Below are positions 36,358 to 45,234 of a stretch of 64,000 nt of DNA, in pieces (position 1 is the stretch's first letter; every line of letters begins with the position of its first letter). The DNA comes from Pseudomonas fluorescens (lineage in GTDB: Bacteria > Pseudomonadota > Gammaproteobacteria > Pseudomonadales > Pseudomonadaceae): contig NZ_LVEJ01000019.1 in the NCBI RefSeq assembly GCF_001648775.1, positions 62,001 to 126,000 of the forward strand. The letters run 5' to 3'. The translations under genes and the position numbers were made by a program. The notes under the pieces are model-generated. The model was not told the origin of the DNA and did no database searches. It saw only the letters and a program-made list of their open reading frames with translations.

Positions 36358-37332
36358 CTACTCAGGCTTGATATCGGCCTTCGCGACAGTGACCCAATAC
36401 GGCGTATGCCGCTCGATCTGCACCGGCAAGGTCGGCAGCAATGCGCTCAAGGCTTTATCGGTGTCATGCAGCGGAAAGCTGCCGGTAATCCGTAGATCCG
36501 CCACGTCCGGCGCCACGCCCAGATGCCCGCGGCGATAACGCCCGAGCTCATGCACCAGATCGCCAAGGCGGGCGTTATCCACCACCAGCATGCCGCGGGT
36601 CCAGGCATCGGCGCCGGGGTTAAGCGCGACAATCGAGTCCAGTCCGTCACTGCGTAGCAGTACTTGCTGACCCTCATGCAGAATCTGTTCTTCAGGATTG
36701 GCTTGCGCATGGGCGGCCACGGCCGACTGCAACACGCTCAGCCGCGTACCTTCGTCCTCACGCTTGACCAAAAACCGCGTACCCAAGGCGCGCATGCTGC
36801 CTTCGCGGGTTTCGACGATAAACGGCCGCGCATCGCCGTGACCGGTCTCGACGAGAATCTCGCCTTCCTGCAAGACGATCAGCCGGCGCTGCTCATCGAA
36901 ACGCACGTCCACCGCACTGTGGGTGTTGAGATTCAGAACGGTGCCATCGGACAGGCGCACGGTGCGTTGCTCACCCGTGGCGGTGCGTTGATCGGCGAGC
37001 CAGTAATCCAGCGGCAGATAACGCTCACTGGCAAACAGGCCCAGACCAACAATCACCACAACGCTGGCCAGCCCACTGCCGAGCTTGCGCACCCGTCGGC
37101 GAATGCCTTCGCGCGATTGCAGCAAGGCACTGCGGGCCGGGCCCTTGGCCACGCTGAAACGCTGATCGAGCATGCCCAACTGACGCCAGGCGCGGGCGTG
37201 TTCTTCATGGGCCGCATGCCATTTGGCGAACTCCTCGCGCTCCAGCGGACTGCTGGAATCGAGGGTCAACTGCCAGGCAATCGCCGCGTCCAGTACATGC
37301 GCCGGTACGGGACTGGAACTGGCCGGGCTCAC
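36358..37332 (-). CDS. fiuR: FecR-family transmembrane anti-sigma/sensor protein
   Basis: 324 residues. The cytoplasmic part (1-82) has the FecR N-terminal pattern (AIAWQLTLDSSSPLEREEFA; ARAWRQL), one membrane segment lies at about 85-101 (GSGLASVVVIVGLGLF), and the periplasmic part contains the FecR core (RTVRLSDGTVLNLNTHSAVD). It passes the signal from the receptor STN domain to the sigma factor. Its start overlaps the sigma stop (ATGA). The gene name rests on operon position and is less certain than the family. Confidence 0.9.
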   Translation of the reverse strand: MSPASSSPVPAHVLDAAIAWQLTLDSSSPLEREEFAKWHAAHEEHARAWRQLGMLDQRFSVAKGPARSALLQSREGIRRRVRKLGSGLASVVVIVGLGLFASERYLPLDYWLADQRTATGEQRTVRLSDGTVLNLNTHSAVDVRFDEQRRLIVLQEGEILVETGHGDARPFIVETREGSMRALGTRFLVKREDEGTRLSVLQSAVAAHAQANPEEQILHEGQQVLLRSDGLDSIVALNPGADAWTRGMLVVDNARLGDLVHELGRYRRGHLGVAPDVADLRITGSFPLHDTDKALSALLPTLPVQIERHTPYWVTVAKADIKPE

Positions 37333-37847
37333 GTCGGCTCACCGTACAGGGCGATGTAGCACTGACGAATGCCTTGCGCCAGGTACTGACGCACACGCGG
37401 CACCGAGACGCCAAGTTTGTCGGCGATCTCGGCATGGCTGAGGCCATCGAGGCGGTTATAAAGGAAGGCGGCACGGGCCTTGGTCGACAGTTTGCCGAGC
37501 AGGCGGTCGATGGCCTTGAGGTCTTCGAGGATCATTTGCTGTTCTTCCACCGAGGGTTGTTCGCCTTCGGGGATCAGCATCAATTCGGTGAGGTAGGCCT
37601 GCTCCAGCGCCGCGCGACGGAAGTAGTCGAACAACAGGCCTTTGGCGATCGCCACCAGAAAGGCCCGCGGCTCGCGCGGTGTCAGCAGTTCGTCGCGACC
37701 GAGCAGGCGCACAAACGTGTCCTGACTAAGGTCTTCGGCACGTTGCGGGCAGGCCACATTGCGCCGCAGCCACGCCAGCAGCCAACCGCGATGGTCGCGA
37801 TACATCGCACCGACGAGCTCACTGTGAGGGCTTGGGACTGACGACAC
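37329..37847 (-). CDS. fiuI: FecI-type ECF sigma factor for iron uptake
   Basis: 172 residues, typical of FecI/PvdS-type iron-starvation sigma factors. Region 2 includes RAEDLSQDTFVRLL and RAFLVAIAKGLLFDYFRRAA; region 4 includes KARAAFLYNRLDGLSHAEIA and SVPRVRQYLAQGIRQCY. It should direct RNA polymerase to the receptor promoter when ferric siderophore is bound. A plausible Fur box lies about 30 bp upstream. The name is by operon position. Confidence 0.92.
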   Translation of the reverse strand: MSSVPSPHSELVGAMYRDHRGWLLAWLRRNVACPQRAEDLSQDTFVRLLGRDELLTPREPRAFLVAIAKGLLFDYFRRAALEQAYLTELMLIPEGEQPSVEEQQMILEDLKAIDRLLGKLSTKARAAFLYNRLDGLSHAEIADKLGVSVPRVRQYLAQGIRQCYIALYGEPT

Positions 37848-37874
37848 CGGACATCACCGATTGGGAAATGTTAA

Positions 37875-37893
37875 CTAACGCGAATTGTTCGCG
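37875..37893 (-). promoter_or_regulatory. Candidate Fur box before the iron sigma gene
   Basis: The plus strand reads CTAACGCGAATTGTTCGCG; its complement (CGCGAACAATTCGCGTTAG) resembles GCGAATAATTCTCATT-type Fur boxes found before Pseudomonas iron sigma genes. The match is partial and GC-rich at the ends. It sits where Fur would block the sigma promoter. Confidence 0.45.
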
Positions 37894-37954
37894 ATTGTGG
37901 CAGAGGTGGGAATGGTTAGCAATTGGCCACTGGTCAGGTGGGCGTTTAAGGCGG

Positions 37955-38133
37955 ACCCTCACCCTAGCCCTCTCCCGGAGGGAGAGGGGACCGATTGGGG
38001 GATATTGACGCAATACACCGACGTGAAAGATTTATGCTGAATCCATAATCGACTCTGTTTCTCAGGTCGATGGAAAACCCGAGACACCTCGGTAGGCTCC
38101 CTCTCCCTCGGGGAGAGGGCTGGGGTGAGGGGC
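37955..38133. repeat. Inverted GGGAGAGGG-type intergenic element, copy 4
   Basis: Left arm 37957-37994, right arm 38093-38133, with ACACCGACGTGAAAG and CTCAGGTCGATGG interior motifs. It lies between the sigma gene and the exonuclease gene. Confidence 0.87.
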
Positions 38134-38140
38134 TTTTGAT

Positions 38141-38848
38141 TCAGAACGAAGGCGCCTGCTGCCGCCGCTTCCACTGACTCAACCGCTGCTGCAAATTCAA
38201 CGGACTATGAATCTGCTGCTGCCGCGCCCGGCTGAACAGAATCAACGCCAGCTCCGCCGTCGCCAATGCATCGGCACTCGCGTTGTGCCGCTCGAACACC
38301 TCAAGCTTGAACCAGTCGATCCACTCATCCAGCCCGGCCTCACGGATGTTCGCCTGCGGACACACCAGCGGGGCGATGTCGGCGACATCGAGAAACACCT
38401 GCTGCAGCTTGTGCCCCAGATGCTCCTTCAATGCGCGCCCGAGCATGTGCTGATCAAACGGCGCATGAAACGCCAGCACCGGGCAGTCACCAATAAACTC
38501 CAGCAACTCCAGCAACGCCTCGGGCGGATCGCTGCCAGCGGCAATCGCATTCGGCCCCAACCCGTGAATCAACACGCTGGGGCTGAGCTTCAATTCGCGA
38601 CATTGCAGCGTGCGCTCGAACTGCTGGCTGAAGTCGATCGCGCCGTCTTCGATCACCACCGCGCCAATCGACAGCACGCGATCCTTGTTCAGGTTGAGCC
38701 CGGTGGTTTCCAGATCCAGCACCACCCAGCGCTGTTCGCGCAGGCTGCATTCGCTCAGTTCGTTGATCGCCGGCAGCTTCGCCAGACGCTGCTGCACATT
38801 CATCGATAAAACCGGGCTGGCCGGACGCAGCCAAGAAAACAGACTCAT
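38141..38848 (-). CDS. DnaQ-like 3'-5' exonuclease (DEDDh family)
   Basis: 235 residues. VVLDLETTGLN near residue 44 supplies the first Asp-Glu pair, FHAPFDQHML near 128 the second region, and HNASADALATAEL near 188-200 the terminal His and Asp of a DEDDh exonuclease such as the DNA polymerase III epsilon subunit. It is shorter and more divergent than DnaQ. Its ATG overlaps the stop of the DUF294 gene (ATGA, 38845-38848). A role in DNA repair or nucleotide turnover is possible, but the pairing with a signalling protein is unexplained. Confidence 0.9.
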   Translation of the reverse strand: MSLFSWLRPASPVLSMNVQQRLAKLPAINELSECSLREQRWVVLDLETTGLNLNKDRVLSIGAVVIEDGAIDFSQQFERTLQCRELKLSPSVLIHGLGPNAIAAGSDPPEALLELLEFIGDCPVLAFHAPFDQHMLGRALKEHLGHKLQQVFLDVADIAPLVCPQANIREAGLDEWIDWFKLEVFERHNASADALATAELALILFSRARQQQIHSPLNLQQRLSQWKRRQQAPSF

Positions 38849-40779
38849 AGCTGATACCGCAGGGTCAGGCTGTTTTGCAGGCGTTGCGCCTGGCGCAGCG
38901 ATTCACGCAGGATGCGCCGGTCCAGATGGTTGAGGCTGTCGGGGTCGACGCGGTTGGAATAGGGCAGATTCTCCCGGGTCTGTAACTGATGCTGTTGCAT
39001 GCGCGTTTGTTGAATGAAGTGATAAGCCTCTTCATACGCCGCGCCATCCAGCGGCTCGATGACTTGTTTATCGACTAACTGGCGGAAGCGTTCGAGGGTG
39101 TTATTAGTCTCGATACCGTTGGCCAGCGCCAGCAAGCGCGCGCCGTCCACGAACGGTGTCAGCCCCTGAACTTTCAAATCCAGCGTGGCTTTCTCGCCAT
39201 TCTTGCGTGCCAGCACAAACTCACGGAAACGTCCCACCGGCGGACGATTGCGCAGGGCGTTCTCGGCCATCATGCGCTGGAACAAACGGTTGTCGGCGAC
39301 CTGATCGAGAATGCCGCGGCGCAATTGCTCGCAGTTTTTTTCATCGCCCCAGACCACTCGCAGGTCGAAATAGATGCTCGACCCGAGCAGATTTTCTGGC
39401 GTCGCCTCACGGATAAATGCCGCGAAGCGCCGCGCCCATTCTGCCCGCGACAAACACAGCTCGGGGTTGCCGGCCATGATGTTGCCCTTGCACAGGGTGA
39501 AGCCGCACTGTGCCAGGCTTTGGTTGATCTGCTGGGCCAGCGGCAGCAGCTTGCCGCGAATCTCCGCTGCGTGCGCGGCATCGCGGGCGTCGAACAGAAT
39601 GCCGTTGTCCTGATCGGTGTGCAGGGTCTGTTCACGGCGGCCTTCGCTGCCGAAACACAGCCAACTGAACGGCACGCCGGGATCGCCTTTCTCGGCGAGG
39701 GTCAGTTCAATCACCCGGCACACGGTGTGGTCGTTGAGCAGAGTAATGATGTGGGTGATCTGCGTCGAGGACGCGCCATGGGCGAGCATGCGTTCGACCA
39801 GTTGGCCGATCTCGCCGCGCAGGCTCACCAGTTGTTCGACGCGCTGGGCGCTGCGAATGGTCCGGGCCAGATGCACCAGATCGACCCGTTGCAAGGAGAA
39901 CAGATCGCGCTCGGAAACCACGCCGCACAGGCGCTGATCCTTGACCAGACAGACGTGAGCGATGTGCCGCTCGGTCATGGCAATCGCCGCATCGAACGCG
40001 CTGTGATCCGGCGAAAGATAAAACGGCGCGGGCGTCATGTGGCGCTCGATGGCTTCACTGAAATCCGCCACGCCTTCAGCCACCACATGGCGCAGGTCGC
40101 GCAGGGTGAAAATCCCCAGCGGCGCCTTGTGTGCGTCCACCGCGACGATGCTGCCGACTTGTTGTTCGTGCATCAGCTTCACCGCTTCGCGCAGTGGCGT
40201 CTCGGTACCGCAAGTCACCGGGTGCCGCATCGCCAGTTCGCCCAGCCGCGTGTTCAGCGAATATTGCGTGCCCAGGGTTTCCACGGCTTTCTGCTGCACT
40301 TGCTGGTTGATCTGGTCGAGCAGGCTGCTGACCCCGCGCAGGGCGAAGTCGCGGAAGGTGTTGGAGAGGGCGAACAGTTTGATGAACGCCAGTTTGTTCA
40401 GTTGCAGGCAGAAGGTGTCTTCGCCGGCCAGATGTTCGGTACGGGTCGCCCGTTCACCCAACAATGCCGCCAAGGGAAAGCATTCGCCGGTGGTGATTTC
40501 GAAAGTGGTTTCAGTGCCGGGTTTGGTGATGTGCTGGCGTTCGCCGATCACCCGGCCTTGCTTGACGATATAGAAGTGTTCGACCGGGCCGTCGGCCGGT
40601 TTGATGATGCTCTCCCCCTGACCGTAGAAACGCAGCTGGCATTGCTCCACCAGATAAGCCAGGTGGGCGTGTTCCATCTGATTGAAGGGCGGGAAGCGCT
40701 GGAGGAATTGCAGGGTGCCCTGAATGTTCTGCAATACCGCGGTTTTCCCTGCCTGGGTGAAGGCGTCCGCTTTACTCAT
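38845..40779 (-). CDS. cNMP-binding, CBS and DUF294 nucleotidyltransferase-like protein
   Basis: About 644 residues. A cyclic-nucleotide-binding fold covers about 30-140 (FYIVKQGRVIGERQHITKPG), a CBS pair about 190-310 (PLREAVKLMHEQQVGSIVAV; MTPAPFYLSPDHSAFDAAIA), then a DUF294 nucleotidyltransferase-like domain with GSEGRREQTLHTDQDNG near residue 410, which keeps the G-S-x-G-R and D-x-D pattern, and a DUF294 C-terminal domain. It could sense a nucleotide and modify a partner, as GlnD-like enzymes do. The start is uncertain (40779 or 40785); neither has a strong ribosome-binding site. Confidence 0.85.
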   Translation of the reverse strand: MSKADAFTQAGKTAVLQNIQGTLQFLQRFPPFNQMEHAHLAYLVEQCQLRFYGQGESIIKPADGPVEHFYIVKQGRVIGERQHITKPGTETTFEITTGECFPLAALLGERATRTEHLAGEDTFCLQLNKLAFIKLFALSNTFRDFALRGVSSLLDQINQQVQQKAVETLGTQYSLNTRLGELAMRHPVTCGTETPLREAVKLMHEQQVGSIVAVDAHKAPLGIFTLRDLRHVVAEGVADFSEAIERHMTPAPFYLSPDHSAFDAAIAMTERHIAHVCLVKDQRLCGVVSERDLFSLQRVDLVHLARTIRSAQRVEQLVSLRGEIGQLVERMLAHGASSTQITHIITLLNDHTVCRVIELTLAEKGDPGVPFSWLCFGSEGRREQTLHTDQDNGILFDARDAAHAAEIRGKLLPLAQQINQSLAQCGFTLCKGNIMAGNPELCLSRAEWARRFAAFIREATPENLLGSSIYFDLRVVWGDEKNCEQLRRGILDQVADNRLFQRMMAENALRNRPPVGRFREFVLARKNGEKATLDLKVQGLTPFVDGARLLALANGIETNNTLERFRQLVDKQVIEPLDGAAYEEAYHFIQQTRMQQHQLQTRENLPYSNRVDPDSLNHLDRRILRESLRQAQRLQNSLTLRYQL

Positions 40780-41037
40780 AACCATTACCGCAGTCTTTTT
40801 CGAATTGTTGTTGTCGGATCGTTGCGGCCATGGTCGACCCCTACGGACAGGGTGCCCATTGGACGTAAGTCTAGGTTTTGCCACCATTGGCGCAGTTTCG
40901 GAGATGCCCTACGCAAACAGTCGGAAATTCCTTGGGTTACCCCCTTGGAAAAAAATCCGACGAAGTGCACATTGAAGCTCTGCCCAGCGATGTCTGACCA
41001 CTTGCCAAGGGACTGTTTTGAATACTTAGAGAGCGCC

Positions 41038-41484
41038 ATGTCCGACCACGATATTTTGAGCGATGCCGAGCGAGAAGCGCTCAGTGCAGTCATGCTCGAA
41101 CCTGACCTGCCACCGCAGCGTGTATTGATCGTTGATGACGACAAGGACGCCCGGGAGCTGTTGTCAGAGATTCTCGCGTTGGACGGCATTCGTTGCTTGA
41201 CCGCAGCCAGTGGTGAGACGGCGTTGAAGATGCTGGCCGAGAAACCTTCGATCGGGCTGGTGATTACCGATCTGCGCATGGGCAATGTCGATGGTCTGGA
41301 TCTGATCCGCCAAGTGCGCGGGTCGGTGCGGGCGGCGATGCCGATCATCATTGTCTCGGGCGATGCCGATGTGAAGGATGCGATTGCGGCGATGCATTTG
41401 AGTGTGGTGGATTTTTTGCTCAAGCCGATTGATACGGGCAAGTTGCTCGGTCTGGTCAAACACGAATTGGGTATCGATCCTTAA
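41038..41484 (+). CDS. Single-domain response regulator
   Basis: 148 residues. A receiver domain with VDDD near residue 32, phospho-acceptor Asp78 (LVITDLRMGNVDGL), a Ser in IIIVSGDAD near 100 and Lys in LLKPIDT near 122, preceded by a 27-residue N-terminal extension (LSDAEREALSAVMLEPDLPP). There is no output domain, so it probably acts by protein contact. ATG 41038 has GAGAG just upstream; an in-frame ATG at 40990 with a similar MSDH start is an alternative. No cognate kinase is adjacent; it diverges from the DUF294 gene. Confidence 0.88.
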   Translation: MSDHDILSDAEREALSAVMLEPDLPPQRVLIVDDDKDARELLSEILALDGIRCLTAASGETALKMLAEKPSIGLVITDLRMGNVDGLDLIRQVRGSVRAAMPIIIVSGDADVKDAIAAMHLSVVDFLLKPIDTGKLLGLVKHELGIDP

Positions 41485-41485
41485 A

Positions 41486-41720
41486 AGCCCCTCACCCTAG
41501 CCCTCTCCCAGAGGGAGAGGGGACTGACCGCGGTGAATATTCGAGGTACACCGACCTGAAATTCCTGAGTCGAACTCCGGTTTTGAAAAGCACAAAGATC
41601 TGCTCTCTTCCCCCTCTACCCCCTGGCAATTCCTGAGCCGAGCTCAGACTTGAAAAGCATACAGATCTGCTCCCTTTCCCCCTCTACCCCTTGAGGGAGA
41701 GGGCTGGGGTGAGGGGGAGG
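41486..41720. repeat. Inverted GGGAGAGGG-type element, copy 5, internally duplicated
   Basis: Left arm 41487-41522, right arm about 41684-41720. The interior carries ACACCGACCTGAAATTCCTG and a duplicated block: AATTCCTGAG.CGA.CTC...TTGAAAAGCA.A.AGATCTGCTC occurs at about 41562-41605 and again at about 41626-41673, so this copy is longer (235 bp) than the others. It fills most of the 324-bp gap before the glcB terminator. Confidence 0.85.
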
Positions 41721-41761
41721 GTCTCAAGCCGACTACAAAACCCAATCCCAGCGCCCAAACA

Positions 41762-41793
41762 AAAAAGCCCTGATCTCTCGACCAGGGCTTTTT
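41762..41793 (-). terminator. Rho-independent terminator of glcB (bidirectional)
   Basis: A perfect 11-bp stem, AAAAAGCCCTG / CAGGGCTTTTT, with a 10-base loop lies 15 bp past the glcB stop. A-tract and T-tract flank the stem, so it could also end transcripts from the response regulator side. Confidence 0.92.
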
Positions 41794-41808
41794 CACATCA
41801 GCGCAAAT

Positions 41809-43986
41809 TTACAGGCCGTTAGCAGCCTTGAACTCGCGACGACGACGGTGCAGCACCGGCTCGGTATAACCGTTCGGCTGCTTGGTGCCTTCAACCACCA
41901 GTTCGACCGCCGCCTGGAAGGCGATGTTGCTGTCGAAGTCCGGTGCCAGCGGACGGTACAGCGGGTCGTTGGCGTTTTGACGGTCCACCACCGGCGCCAT
42001 GCGCTTGAGACTTTCCATCACTTGCGCTTCGGTGACCACACCGTGGCGCAGCCAGTTGGCGATGTGCTGGCTGGAGATACGCAGCGTGGCACGGTCTTCC
42101 ATCAGGCCGACGTCATTGATGTCCGGCACTTTCGAGCAGCCAACACCCTGGTCGATCCAGCGCACCACGTAACCGAGAATGCCTTGGGCATTGTTGTCCA
42201 GTTCGTTCTTGATCTGCTCTGGCGTCCAGTTCGGATTGACCGCCAGCGGAATGGTCAGGATGTCGTCCACCGAAGCCCGGGCACGCTTGGCCAGTTCGGC
42301 CTGACGGGCGAACACGTCGACCTTGTGGTAGTGCAGCGCGTGCAGCGCAGCAGCCGTTGGCGACGGCACCCAAGCGGTGTTGGCGCCGGCCAGCGGGTGA
42401 GCGATTTTCTGCTCAAGCATCGCCGCCATCAGGTCCGGCATTGCCCACATGCCTTTACCGATTTGCGCACGGCCTTGCAGGCCGGTGCTCAGACCGATAT
42501 CGACGTTCCAGTTTTCGTACGCGCCGATCCACTTCTCAGCCTTCATGTCAGCCTTGCGCACAACCGGGCCGGCTTCCATGGAGGTGTGGATTTCGTCGCC
42601 GGTGCGGTCGAGGAAACCGGTGTTGATGAACACCACGCGCTCGCTGGCGGCCTTGATGCAGGCCTTGAGGTTGACCGTGGTACGACGCTCCTCGTCCATG
42701 ATCCCGACTTTCAGCGTGTTGCGTTTGAGGCCCAGCACGTCTTCGATGCGACCGAACAGCTCGTTGGTGAACGCCGCTTCTTCCGGGCCGTGCATCTTCG
42801 GTTTAACGATGTACACGGAACCGGTGCGGGTGTTGCGCCGCGAGGTGTTGCCGTTGAGGTTGTGCATCGCCGCGAGGCAAGTGACCAGGCCATCGAGGAT
42901 GCCTTCCGGCACTTCGTTGCCCTGACTGTCGAGGATCGCGTCAATGGTCATCAGATGGCCAACGTTACGCACGAACAACAGCGAACGGCCATGCAACGTC
43001 ACTTCACCGCCATTTGGCGCGGTGTAGGTGCGATCCGGGTTCATGGTGCGGGTGAACGTCTGGCCGCCCTTGGACACCGATTCCGCGAGGTCGCCCTTCA
43101 TCAGGCCGAGCCAGTTGCGGTAGATCACCACTTTGTCGTCAGCATCGACGGCGGCCACGGAGTCTTCGCAGTCCATGATGGTGGTCAGTGCCGCTTCCAT
43201 CAGGATGTCTTTGACGCCGGCGGCATCGGTCTGGCCAACCGGAGTGGTGGCGTCGACCTGGATTTCGAAGTGCAGACCGTTGTGTTTCAGCAAGATCGCG
43301 ATGGGCGCGTTGGCGTCGCCCTGGAAACCGATCAGTTGAGCGTCATCGCGCAGGCCAGTGTTGCTGCCGCCCTTGAGGGTGACCAGCAGTTTGCCGTCAG
43401 CGATTTTGTAGGCGGTCGAATCGACGTGGGAGCCAGCGGCCAATGGCGCGGCTTCGTCGAGGAAGGCACGGGCAAAAGCGATGACTTTGTCGCCACGCAC
43501 CTTGTTATAGCCTTTGCCTTTTTCCGCGCCACCTTCTTCGCTGATCGCGTCGGTGCCGTAGAGGGCGTCATACAGCGAACCCCAGCGGGCGTTCGAGGCA
43601 TTGAGAGCGAAGCGGGCGTTCATCACCGGCACCACGAGTTGCGGGCCGGCGGTACGGGCGATTTCATCATCGACGTTTTGTGTCGTTGCCTGGAAATCAG
43701 CCGCTTCTGGCAGCAGATAACCGATTTCTTGCAGGAAGGCTTTATAGGCCACGGCGTCGTGCGCCTGACCGTTGCGTTCCTGGTGCCAGGCATCAATACG
43801 AGCCTGGAAGTCATCGCGTTTGGCGAGTAGGGCTTTGTTCTTCGGCGCCAGGTCATGAATGACCTTGTCGGCACCTTCCCAGAATTTGTCGGCGGTGAGG
43901 CCGGTACCGGGAATGGCTTCGTTGTTCACGAAGTCGAACAGGACTTTGGCGACCTGCAGGCCACCGACTTGAACGTGTTCAGTCAT
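41809..43986 (-). CDS. glcB: Malate synthase G
   Basis: 725 residues, the standard length. It condenses glyoxylate with acetyl-CoA to malate, the second step of the glyoxylate shunt. Family blocks include MDCEDSVAAVDADDKV, GRSLLFVRNVGHLMT, VGIMDEERRTTVNLKACIKA and ENWNVDIGLSTGLQGRAQIG. The start at 43986 (MTEHVQVGG) has GAGG 7 bp upstream. It is followed by a strong terminator and stands alone. Confidence 0.98.
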   Translation of the reverse strand: MTEHVQVGGLQVAKVLFDFVNNEAIPGTGLTADKFWEGADKVIHDLAPKNKALLAKRDDFQARIDAWHQERNGQAHDAVAYKAFLQEIGYLLPEAADFQATTQNVDDEIARTAGPQLVVPVMNARFALNASNARWGSLYDALYGTDAISEEGGAEKGKGYNKVRGDKVIAFARAFLDEAAPLAAGSHVDSTAYKIADGKLLVTLKGGSNTGLRDDAQLIGFQGDANAPIAILLKHNGLHFEIQVDATTPVGQTDAAGVKDILMEAALTTIMDCEDSVAAVDADDKVVIYRNWLGLMKGDLAESVSKGGQTFTRTMNPDRTYTAPNGGEVTLHGRSLLFVRNVGHLMTIDAILDSQGNEVPEGILDGLVTCLAAMHNLNGNTSRRNTRTGSVYIVKPKMHGPEEAAFTNELFGRIEDVLGLKRNTLKVGIMDEERRTTVNLKACIKAASERVVFINTGFLDRTGDEIHTSMEAGPVVRKADMKAEKWIGAYENWNVDIGLSTGLQGRAQIGKGMWAMPDLMAAMLEQKIAHPLAGANTAWVPSPTAAALHALHYHKVDVFARQAELAKRARASVDDILTIPLAVNPNWTPEQIKNELDNNAQGILGYVVRWIDQGVGCSKVPDINDVGLMEDRATLRISSQHIANWLRHGVVTEAQVMESLKRMAPVVDRQNANDPLYRPLAPDFDSNIAFQAAVELVVEGTKQPNGYTEPVLHRRRREFKAANGL

Positions 43987-44490
43987 TGCTTGCCTCACTC
44001 TGCTCAGCTATTTCGCTTTTCAGCTCTTCAATTTTGACAATGAAGCCTCTGGCCATTTAAACCACAAACCTGCCGACCAGTACATGCCATTGCTGGCGGC
44101 TGGGCTGGGACCAATCAAAGGCTTGGGGCCTTGCTGACGGGGCTTTCAGGGTTGCGAACATGCCTTGGGCAGACATCGATCCAGCGTTATGTAGTGCGCG
44201 CTGCGGCATACTACATGATGAGTTGCGCTTGTGAAAATCAGACTAATTACGTCGTTCTGCGACCTCATGTCGCATTGCGGTCACATCGCGGAACGGGATG
44301 TTCTCAAAAAACCATTGGATTGTTCCAGCTAAATATCAAAAGTTGTACACATAAATACTATTCAGCTGCTATGGCAGCGGTTTATGTGGGAGCGAGCCTG
44401 CTCGCGAAAGCGTCGGTCGCCTCAACGCAAAATCGACCCTTGCCTATACTTCCTCTTCTATAACAAAAGTCATGACAAGAGGGCGACGCC
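43987..44490. other. Intergenic region between glcB and gcvR
   Basis: No gene is supported in these 504 bp. Two inverted repeats stand out: ATGTAGT-N14-ACTACAT at 44189-44216 and TGCGAC-CTCAT-GTCGCA at 44258-44274. They could be operators for glcB or gcvR. A single REP copy lies near the gcvR end. Confidence 0.6.
44385..44412 (+). repeat. Single REP copy before gcvR
   Basis: One unpaired GTGGGAGCGAGCCTGCTCGC-GAAAGCG copy. It is the only REP in the window without an inverted partner. Confidence 0.88.
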
Positions 44491-45009
44491 ATGGACCATC
44501 TCGTACTCACTGTTTTTGCCCCGGACAAACCCGGGCAGGTCGAGCGCATCGCCCAATGCATCGCCGAGCACGGCGGTAACTGGCTGGAAAGCCGCATGTC
44601 GCGGATGGCCGGGCAGTTTGCCGGGATACTGCGGGTGGGTGTGCCGGCGGAGGCTTACGACGAATTAGTCGATTCCCTACAAGCATTGTCGACGCACGGC
44701 ATTCGCGTGTTGATTGCCGAAAGCGGAATCGAGCAGTCCTGCACCTGGAAACCGATCGCCATGGAGTTGGTGGGCAATGATCGCCCGGGGATTGTGCGCG
44801 ACATCACCCGCCTGTTGAGCGAGCAGGGCGTCAGCCTTGAACGGTTGGTAACCGAAGTACGCCCGGCGCCGATGAGCAGTGAGCCACTGTTCCACGCCGA
44901 AGCGATTCTGGCCGTGCCGCTGACTTTGTCACTGGACGTATTGCAATCGCGTCTGGAAACTCTGGCTGACGATCTGATGGTCGATCTGGTGTTACGCACA
45001 GACGTTTAA
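44491..45009 (+). CDS. gcvR: Glycine cleavage system repressor-type ACT protein
   Basis: 172 residues with two ACT domains (VLTVFAPDKPGQVERIAQCI; MELVGNDRPGIVRDITRLLS). This matches GcvR, which in E. coli binds glycine and blocks the activator GcvA. It connects to the glycine-handling genes at 8-23 kb, but no gcv genes are in this window. GAGGG precedes the ATG. Confidence 0.92.
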   Translation: MDHLVLTVFAPDKPGQVERIAQCIAEHGGNWLESRMSRMAGQFAGILRVGVPAEAYDELVDSLQALSTHGIRVLIAESGIEQSCTWKPIAMELVGNDRPGIVRDITRLLSEQGVSLERLVTEVRPAPMSSEPLFHAEAILAVPLTLSLDVLQSRLETLADDLMVDLVLRTDV

Positions 45010-45021
45010 CCGCGACGGCGG

Positions 45022-45234
45022 TTATCCAGTGTTAACGTGCACCTGCCTGTGGATAACCTGTAGAGACTGCCCGCATCGCCACGTCCGCCGTGGCGTTGCG
45101 GGATTTGATCAAAAAATCGCCAACATTCAGTGACTTGCGCACAAACGGCGGGGATCACGCTGTGGATAACCTTGGGAAGGAACGTTGCAGGCCACGAGAA
45201 CCGTGGCCTGCGAAGGTTTGTGCGTTTTTTGATC
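45022..45234. other. Second locus of DnaA-box/GATC repeat units
   Basis: TGTGGATAAC occurs at 45048-45057 and 45161-45170, and a partial box (TTATCCAGT) at 45022. GATCAAAAAA starts at 45107, exactly 59 bp after the first box start, as in the 281-865 array. CCGTGGCCTGCGAAG at 45201-45215 is identical to 471-485. An inverted TTTTTTGATC lies at 45225-45234 and overlaps the rarD stop codon. The region lies between the convergent ends of gcvR and rarD. Confidence 0.75.

Noticed and set aside
39325..41037. Long plus-strand extension before the response regulator
   Set aside because: It is antisense to the DUF294 gene; the receiver protein begins at 41038 (or 40990), where a ribosome-binding site exists.
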